A DNA stretch of 22,664 bases, taken from Priapulus caudatus (taxonomy: Eukaryota; Priapulida; Priapulimorpha; Priapulimorphida; Priapulidae). The stretch's first letter is position 1. The number at the start of each line of letters is the position of its first letter. The notes under the pieces are model-generated. The model was not told the origin of the DNA. It saw nothing but the letters and a program-made list of their open reading frames with translations, and ran no database searches. The position numbers and the translations under genes were made by a program. Location of the stretch: contig NW_014577094.1 of assembly GCF_000485595.1 (NCBI RefSeq), positions 256,879 through 279,542 of the forward strand. The letters run 5' to 3'. Shown here piece by piece: positions 11,900 through 21,000 of the stretch.

Positions 11900-12042
11900 T
11901 ATTTGCCCCTTGGTTGTAGTTTCGTCCCTGATATCGATCGGCGCCTCCCTGTCCGTAGCCACCAGAGCGACCGTAAGACTGATCGTTGCGGACTGGCGGG
12001 GGGACAGCTGCAAACTGTCCCCTGCCACCACCCATTGTATGC
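11900..12042 (-). CDS. XRN2: XRN2 exon H, Gly/Arg-rich tail (last exon identified)
   Basis: 143 nt, acceptor CGTTAG and canonical donor GTGAGT, phase 2 in and phase 1 out. It opens with HTM, completing the family's HLDQ...LxHxM motif, then turns low-complexity: MGGGRGQFAAVPPP and SYGRSGGYGQGG with scattered Arg, Tyr, Asn and Gln. XRN2 tails in animals are Gly/Arg/Pro-rich and poorly conserved, so the match rests on phase, junction motif and composition. If the donor were not used, the frame would stop after two further codons (Ser, Glu, stop at 11891-11893), giving a short-tailed protein. I see no AATAAA close downstream, so splicing to an unseen exon is the better reading. Confidence 0.8.
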
Positions 12043-15000
12043 CTAACGTTTAGCCAAGAGAAACGAGAGCATTATAACACTGATAGCAATAGCAATTTCG
12101 TTCAAGATTTTCTATGAATTTGAGAAGGAAAAAAAACACAATATTTAAACACATTACGATTGCTCTAATGCAATTGCCAACGGTTTGCTAAGATTGGCTT
12201 CAATCTACGCACCTGACAAGATGCGATCAGTTATGCTTTACAAGTAGAGATAAAATTCAACTATTTAATTTTACAATGAAATTCTTAACGAGAGAACTAC
12301 GATCAAAAAATCATTTGCCCTGGCAAAACAGTCCAACTGGGATTGTACACAACACTTTATCAAAAGCTACACTGTGCTGCCACCTATTGTTAACTACTGC
12401 TATATATTTGTGGCACCTTCCAGCTTACGAATGCAATTTACTCTACACACAATCGTCATGTTCGCCACGACAAATACAGGTTGCAAGATGTACGGGTCAA
12501 GAGTGGTGCAGTCACAAACCTAAGTGCTCGGTGCCCAGATTGATCTAAATGTGCACCGCGGTTAGACCGTTGGAAACCTGTTATTGGCCTGTAATTTGCT
12601 CCCCTGAAATCCCCAGGTTTCAATGACGGTGCTGGAGGTCTATCAAAGCAAAGCAGAAAGAACATTTCAAATTTCACAAACTGCTGAAAATTCAAGAAAA
12701 TCATTAAAATTCAATCACAGACAAGGGTATTTACGGTAATGAATTGAAAAAAGATCGTACTACGTCATATGAGGTTATATGAAAGTTTCTTCCACACACA
12801 TAGTTAAAGTACAGTAACAATTTCAAAAATAGTAAATAATGAAAATAAAAATTATAATTGCGACACCTGAATTGATTCTAGACAATATTAAGAAATAAAA
12901 TGATAGAAGAGATGTGATTGTAAAATGAGGCAGACTTACAAATGCACACAAGAGAACAAAATTAGATCATATCATTATATGTTCACAAACATACGTCATG
13001 ATTTCTAGATATAAGCTCCTCCATTATTTTACACTTCTACAACTTAATAATACTGCCTTGCACCTCCACTACAATTAAACACTAGCTTAATTATTATCTC
13101 TTTGAATAAGGCGATTTTGCCAATAACCTAATATAAAACAGAGCTGTGGCTTCATACTCAAGCCATGGATAGAATAAAAGTTAAAAAATTACATTCATAA
13201 GACCGCTTCTCAATACATACTTGGCACCAGGTAGCACCTTTGCTGGGAATATGAAACCTGCAGGATACTCTGGATCTTTGAACTTCACACTGCAAGAAAA
13301 ATTGACAATTTTAATCCATAACTTTCTTAAATAGGTATATTTAAATGATAGGTATCTGCTGAACTGTTATGGGAAAGTGTTACCTTATGGCTGTATTGTT
13401 GGGCAAATCGGGGCAATCTTCTGCTGGCAGAGGTGAAACCACCGTTCTGAAAATAACAATACATAACAATTTGGGTATTTCATAAGGAGGAACAATGGGA
13501 GACCCAGTGTAGCGCCTGATCTTCCTACAGTTACATAGGTATATGTCACGTGGAAGAAATAATATGTGTGTAAGTGAGTGATTTAGTCTCTCAACACATT
13601 GCTACATTGTGGTACTACCGGAACTGATATTATTTCATTACTGCGCCAATAGATGGCACTGCGGAACATACCTGTTCTATTGTCAAATGGAAAATGTCTA
13701 ATCGAGCACAACAAATGGAATTTTCTAAAGTAGCGCTATAAATAATTGTAAGGCTGCCACAATATTGCATCTCTATGTTTAGCCTAATATAAGTCGTTGT
13801 TTATTGTAGAGTAGTGAATTTTAAACCAGAAAGAACAGTTTGAATCGAAATGCAAAGTGGAAACAGCTACGTAAAATAATTGCTAAAGCGAGCCATAAAT
13901 GATTATCCATTATTACTACTACTAGTACTAGTACTAGCATTACAGCTACTGGCATTGGTATCATTGTACTTTAGTTTATAATAATAATAAATTGACAGTG
14001 TTATTAGAAGATACAGTCGGCTCATAGTTACTTTAGGACAACAGTACATTATTAACGTCAAGGCCATGAGAATTGAGGTACGAGTTTACCGGCCACCGCC
14101 CGCATGCCGTCAGAGCCACCGCCGAAAATATTCATTATTTCAAAAGTATTTCATTATTTTCATTTTTAAATCATTAAAACCCAAGTTGTCCATTCAGAGC
14201 GATTAAAACATACCGACATTACCAATACAAAAACGCTACAGGGGTTATTTACATCCTTCATTGTGGTCCTGATCCCCCTCTGGCTCTTTGAGACCTTGGG
14301 TTTGGTTTTGGTTTAGGGCGCAAAAGCATGCCGACGTATCCTGAGTACATCGACTTACAGCCCGATCCCGAGAAACGGGGAAACGCATGAACAATGGGTT
14401 TAACTACAAATATTAAATGAAAAATGAAAAAAAGCCTCACTTTTCAAAATATCTCTGACGGTAAACTCATACCTCAATTCTCATGGCCTAACCTAACCTG
14501 ATATGATAACTGAAATATGTGACGATAGTACTAGTAGTCATGATTCGTTGCATATACCTGACCGTGACGCAATGCGCAATTTGCAAGTACTGTAAACAAA
14601 CCCGTTCCAGATAGAGATCCAGCTGAAGTTAATTAATCTAGGTAACTGGCGGGTTTTAGGGTTACCCCAATCCACATCTTAATTTTCCTGTGTGAGATGC
14701 ATTTGAGCTGACTTCTGCTACTTCATGACACGGTTCCATTAGTATTCCAGTACACTGAAATCAGCTAGTTTGTAAGCATGTATGGCCCACGCCTGATTTA
14801 GCAGTGCTCGAAATAAGAAAAAAAATGTGGTTGTCCTGCGGACAACCCAGGCATCAAATCGGGTTGTCCGCAACAATTTCTGGTTGTCCCAAAAAAATAT
14901 CCCAAAATCCTATTTTCAATCACATAATAATATGGTCAGAAAACACCCAAAAACAGTGGCGTAGCCAGGATTTTTTAACAAGGGTGGCCAAAAACAGCAA

Positions 15001-18000
15001 ACTGCGCGAAATAGTGGATGACTTAATATTTTAATGGCTCCTCCGCCTCCCTCTCCACACCCTACGGCTCCTCTACCTTCTCTGCAATCTTTGTTTTGGG
15101 TGCCATGTGAAAAGGCGACATTTTTGTTCATTGTTCTCTGCTCCCAAGATATGTAATTGTTCAGTGGCGGGTCTGGGATTCCAAGGAGGGGGTGAAAAAC
15201 AAGCGGGGGGGTATGGGGGTCCTCCCCCAGAAAATTTTGAAAATGTAGATCGCAGGAGATGGTATTTGCAGCACTTTTGAGTACATGTACAGCCTTCATT
15301 CTGACTACGACAATTCTCTTTTTTTTTAACTTTCGGATCAACATGAATCCCCACTGCATGTTGTTTGTTTTGCATGGGCAAAGCCATCGGAAAATTCAAA
15401 ATACCAAAATGTAGGGGTAAACTTGCTGGTTTGCTGGTTCCAAATCGAGTTCACCTCTCATAAATCAGAAAACCTGACATATACCAGTGTTGGAAATAGC
15501 AGCTGGTATGCGTCGCTTTCCCACACCATAGATTAATGGCGGGCCGCCAGGCTATAAGTGCTCTTGGAGAACCACTGAGAAAAACATAAATAAAGTGCGT
15601 TTTTTCGTCAACTTTTTTCTTGGTTGTCCACCGGACAATGTCTCAGACTGGTTAGGTTGTCCGGCACAAATTCTGGTTGTCTCGGACAACCGGACAACGC
15701 TTATTTCGAGCACTGTTTAGCACCTCAGATTAGTTTAGCACGTATGCGGAAACATATTCCAGGGGTCCCAAATATTCCGTTTGCAACTTCAGCCCGAGGA
15801 TGGCCAATACAAATGACGACGGTGGCGACCTGACCCGGCCAGGAAGAAGCAAGGCCGGACTGGAGCCGCCCGGTGGTCGGCGCCGCTTCAAGTGCCCAAA
15901 GTGCAACTATCTCACGTACACGCGGTCCGGCCTGCAGTACCACATCCGCCGGCACACGGGCGAAAAGCCCTTCGAGTGCCAGGTGTGCAAGAGCCGCTTC
16001 AAGTGCAAGAGCCACCTGAACCGGCACCTGCTGACGCACACCGGCGCCAAGCCGTACATGTGCCCGCTCTGCCCCGACCGCTTCCCGCGCAAGCAGCTGC
16101 TCATGGCGCACATGACCGAACACTACCGGCTGCGGCAGTGCAGCTGGACGCAGGTGCAGCAGGCGCATGAGAGCGTCGCCTGCCTCAACCCGATGGCGCG
16201 CTCGCTGCACGGGGCGCACTCGCGGCCATACATCGGCTTCCCCGGCGGCGACAACTCCAACGGTGGGGCCATCTCGCCGGGCGCGGTGATGCCGTTCGCA
16301 GGCGGCGGCGGGGTGCGTCCCCCGCACTGGAGCACGCCGGTGGGCAGTCAGCGCGCGACGCAGCAACAGCAGCAGGCGGCTGGCCACAGCGTCTATGCGA
16401 CGCCGCCGACGCAGTGGAACGGCACGCTCGAAAACGGCGTAGACACGTCGGCGGCCGCTGTCGCATCGGACGAGCCTGAATACATCACGATCGACCACGG
16501 CAACGGCTACGCGCCGCCGCCCGCCGTCGACAGCTCGCAGGCCGGCGGCGGCGTCGACGGCTACCACCTCGACTTTGCGAACATCGACACGTCGGCAGCG
16601 TTCGACGCTCTCGGCATCGCCGGCCGCGACGCGTCCTCCGAGTTCGCCTACGACGTTGGTACGCCGGACGGCGGCGACCGCGAGAAAAGCTCCTCGCCGA
16701 AGGAATCCGTCGCAGAGGTCGACGACGACGGCACACAGAGGAAGCCGGAGGAGGAGGGACGAAGGAAGGAGGCGGTCACTGTGGACCTGGCGCTCGTCAA
16801 GTCTGAGCCGAGTGAGGATGGGGAGCTGGAGCAGGCGCTCGCGGCCGAGGCGCCGTGGCCGGAGCGACCCCGCGATGGCGACGCGACGTCGCCGGCGGGC
16901 AGCGCGACGGGCGCCGCGCTCGAGGTCTCCTCGTCGGGACTCGGCGCGGTGTCGCGACCTTCGATGCGCGCCTCCGCCGCCGCCGACAGGTCGGTCGCGC
17001 GGACGGACGCAGCGGGCAAGACGCCCGGACGGCCCGTCGGACGACGCTCGCTGCGGCTGAAGCCGAGACCGCCGGGAGACGTGCGCGTCGCCGACGGCAA
17101 CTGCGTGGCGGCGCAGCCGACAACGATCCGTCTGCTGGAGCGCGAGGTGTATCAGTGTCACTACTGTCAGATCTTCTTCATGGACTGCACGATGCACATA
17201 CTGCACATGGGCCTGCACGGACGCGAGAACCCTTGGCAGTGCGCCATCTGCCACAGACAGTGTCGGGACAAGTTCGAATTCACCGCGCACTCGCACAGCC
17301 CATAGCAACTGTGCGCTCGCCCGTCAGCAGTCGGGGAGGGACAACCCGTGCACATCTAGTTTGTACAGCGTCATTAATGAAACAAAAAGCTATTATTGTT
17401 GTATTTTATTTCCGAATCACTGTATGATCCTGTAAAATTTAACGTAAATGTTTCTTCTACGTGTTATTTATAGATTCACATATATTTACGCATATACATA
17501 CATGAACTTTTATCATCTCATCAAGTGATGTAGTTTGATCATTTTATCTACAGTGCTGGGCTATTTTATTACTGCTGATCATTTAGAGCATTTTTTTCTT
17601 CAAAACTGCTATTTGTGCTAATGCACGCTGTTTTTATTACAGAGTAACTATGTATTCACTTTTCAGATGTGTAAACGTGATTTCACTCTCATAATGTCAT
17701 ACAACTTTTTAATAACAGAAGTTGGTATATATAAATATAGATATTTATGTGTAGCTTCAGTTGATATTTGTAAATGTAAAAGTATAAAACGGTTGTAAAT
17801 GTAAGTGTATAAAAATAAACGTACTTTCCACAAAACCCCATAAATTGCTACATATTCACTGCATACTGGCATAGTGAAGCTGACGAACACTATAACTAGC
17901 CATGATTGTCCAACATGACTCACATTAGAAGCACCTAGCATTAGCATCCGGGTGCATTAGTGTGTGGGTTCTTAAGTAAATGAACAGAAGCTCAGATGAC

Positions 18001-21000
18001 CTTGTACATTATACTCACCACATCTATGCTAACTACTTATGTACATACATTAAAACAATTTCAAAACGTAAACTCACAATACAGTACAGTCAAACATTTG
18101 TCTTTGGGATTTCTCTCGAATGGCAATTATACAGGAAAAACCAACTGTAGAATAGACATCAGCCCAGAAATGACACCTTTGAGGTTTCGCTTTTACATGA
18201 CCCTATGTTCCTCGCATATTTTTTATTTAAAATAGATTTAAATTACGCTACATAAAAAATTTCATTGTTCAATATTTATTAGAATTTTTTTTTTTAATGT
18301 TTTAAATTTATCGGCTGTATCGTTGCTTACAACGATGGTGGTGCAACTCCTGCCTTGCGCATCGCAACTTTTCGGCTGCAGGCTACAGACCGAGGGTGTT
18401 TCTTATTTATTAATTTATGAGGAGGATTGCAATATTTAATAAACAACTTTTAGATTCCGATATAATATGGACGAATTTGTCCTAAAATAAAAATCGTTCG
18501 GTTAAATAGCAGTTGGGTATAAAATATAATTGCACTTTTTGTGATTAGCCCTCAGTCTGCAACGTGCAAAATAAATTGGAAAAAACACAACTTTGTCAGG
18601 GTGGCAGCACAATCGCGTGGTGTCATGTCAGCAGCCAAAAATTAAGATTTCGAAACTCGCTGTTGTTTTATGACATGTGAATCAGGAGTAGATAATAGGG
18701 AAGGAGTGTGACATCAATAAACAACGGAAATTTCCTACGATTTACTACGCGTAACTATCCAACTTGAGCTCAGAATCGTACACAATACATCGCGCTCTAG
18801 CATCGTGCGAAAGTCTGTTTCCGTCGTAACACCAGCAATCCGGAGATACAGACTAAAACGTACGACACGATTATCCATTCTTTGGCCATCAATCCAAAAG
18901 TATTCCCCGCCGAACTTGCAAACAAAAGGCAGCTACTAACGCACTGTCGCTCGCTCGTTGAGGCGGTGTGGCTCGCAGGGAGATTGCGGTGGGCGTGCGT
19001 GCGTGGGGGGCATACCAACGGTATGCCGGTATGTAGCTGTATGTCGGGTCAAAGGTTATCTCGCCGAGTGTTGCGTCGATGTCCAATCTCCCAGCGAGCC
19101 ACACCGCCTCGCCGAGTGAGCGACAGTGCATTAGTAGCTGCCTTTTGTTTGCAAGTTCGGCAGGGAATACTTTTGGATTGATGGCCAAAGAATGGATAAT
19201 CGTGTCGTACGTTTTAGTCTGTATCTCCGGATTGCTGGTGTATACGAGGAAACGATTTTGCACGATGCTAGGCGAATGTACCGTGTACGATTTGAGCTCA
19301 AGTTGGATGAGTTACGCGTAGTAAATCGTAGGTATTACAAGGCTAGTAAATGACGAATTTCCCTTGTTTATTGATGTCACGCTCCTTCCCTATTATCTAC
19401 TCCTGATGTGAATGCATGACTATAGAAATTTTTAGGTATATACTAATATTTATGCACTTACTATCATAATATACCCTAAAATTCTAGGGTGTAGCATCTC
19501 TTTAAGTGACAAATATTACAGGCTTTATACAGAAATCGTGTCTTACCCGCCATTGCATATAGCAAGTTGATCGGTGAAGATTATGCCACCCATCCCACTC
19601 GTTAGCTTGGTGTCGATCGGAACCCACTACAGAGAACAATGTCGACAAATTAAGAACCGTTAAGGTACACTAAGAATTTTCTGACCAATTACTTTGAATC
19701 TTTTCTGACCAATTATCTGGCTTCATATAGCTTATATTACTGTACTCTTACTTTACTCTTATTTTACTGTAATCCACCTACTCTTACTTTACTGTAACCT
19801 ATCTATTGTACTCTTATTTTACCGTAATCCACTGTACTTTTACTTTTGTAATCCATTTTACTCTCGTACTCGTACAGTGTAATCTACTGTACTCTCACTC
19901 TATTGTAATCTAGAGTTAGTCTAGTGATCTAAAGTAGTCTTACTCTTACATAAAATATAGTACTATTCTCTTGGAATCATACAATTCCACCAAAATTTAC
20001 GTACACAAAATTTTGTTATAAATTACATCAAAATGGCCAAAAAATATCATACAAGCAGTATTAGTGTACAATCCATGACCTACAAAAGTGCAGGTACGGT
20101 AAACCGTCAAAAGTGTGTCCACATAATTTTTACAAGTCGTCATTCATTAAACTAAAGGTAATCGTTTCGAATATTCTTACAAAATGCATAGCTTTGCTAG
20201 GCGTTTGGCTCGATTTTGAGCTAAGGTTAAATGAATGTGTATCTCTTCTATGTCACGCCACGTACGTCTCTCGTAACTAAACGACTCTGCAGCCGTAGTT
20301 AGGAGAGCCCGGTGTGTGTACACCGCTACTTACGTCTGTAACCCCGGAGCCCTCTGTGATTCCCTCCAGGAAGTCATGAGCGGGGTGGTCCTTTCCGACG
20401 AACAGAATGTCGTTTCCTCTAGTGTTTCTTCTCTCTGAGACCACGAACACGCTCATCACGAGGTGAAAGTAGACAGACATAACTCACAATAACACGCGCG
20501 TGGACACTAGTAAAAAAGTTTCCGCCCACTTATTTGTTAACTACATTCGCACTTAGTTTCATACAGTATGACTGTATGTTATGTACTTCTATCAAAATTC
20601 GAGGCAGTAGCCAAAAACTTTAAAATAGAATAGCGTGCGTTAAATGATTAAACATGCAACATATGCACAAAACATTAATGATGAATTTAAACAAGACCAG
20701 TGTATAAATAAGTAGTAACCATCTTCTTTCCCCATGCAAGCTTTCCAGCACAACCTGACATATGTGGATAATTAGATCTCCTCTTTTCACTTATGCTATT
20801 TAGCCTACGCAGGCCCCATGTTCAAATTTAATTTCACAAAATTAACATCTATCAGACAAGATCATGCGGAGGTTTACTTTCGTCCTCAGTGAGATCAGGA
20901 TAAACATCAACCAGAGCTTTCAGTAATCGTTTCTCATCCACGAATGGCAGCAATGCGACACCTGTGAGAGAAACAATGATAAAGTGCAGGCCATCAACAA

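Larger units (their letters stand above)
13447..19546 (-). other. XRN2: XRN2 intron 4, about 6.1 kb, host of the nested zinc-finger gene
   Basis: Bounded by the GTAAGA donor after exon D and the TTTTCAG acceptor before exon E, with matching phase. It contains the 429-bp inverted-repeat element, the 914-bp hAT-like element, the opposite-strand zinc-finger gene and the long hairpin. The other XRN2 introns in the window are only about 94-710 nt. Apart from these items it is A+T-rich, with a small TACTAGTACTAG run near 13917-13936. Confidence 0.85.

Noticed and set aside
11783-12046. Plus-strand 87-codon open frame
   Set aside because: It is antisense to XRN2 exon H and its flanking introns.
15725-17308. 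Minus-strand open frame of 527 codons
   Set aside because: It is the antisense of the zinc-finger gene, open because of the high G+C third positions. Its Arg/Ala/Val-rich translation shows no domain.
18882-19263. Open frames of about 99 and 124 codons on opposite strands
   Set aside because: Both arise from the inverted repeat and read the same peptide. There is no independent evidence of a functional protein, so they are described only as part of the hairpin.
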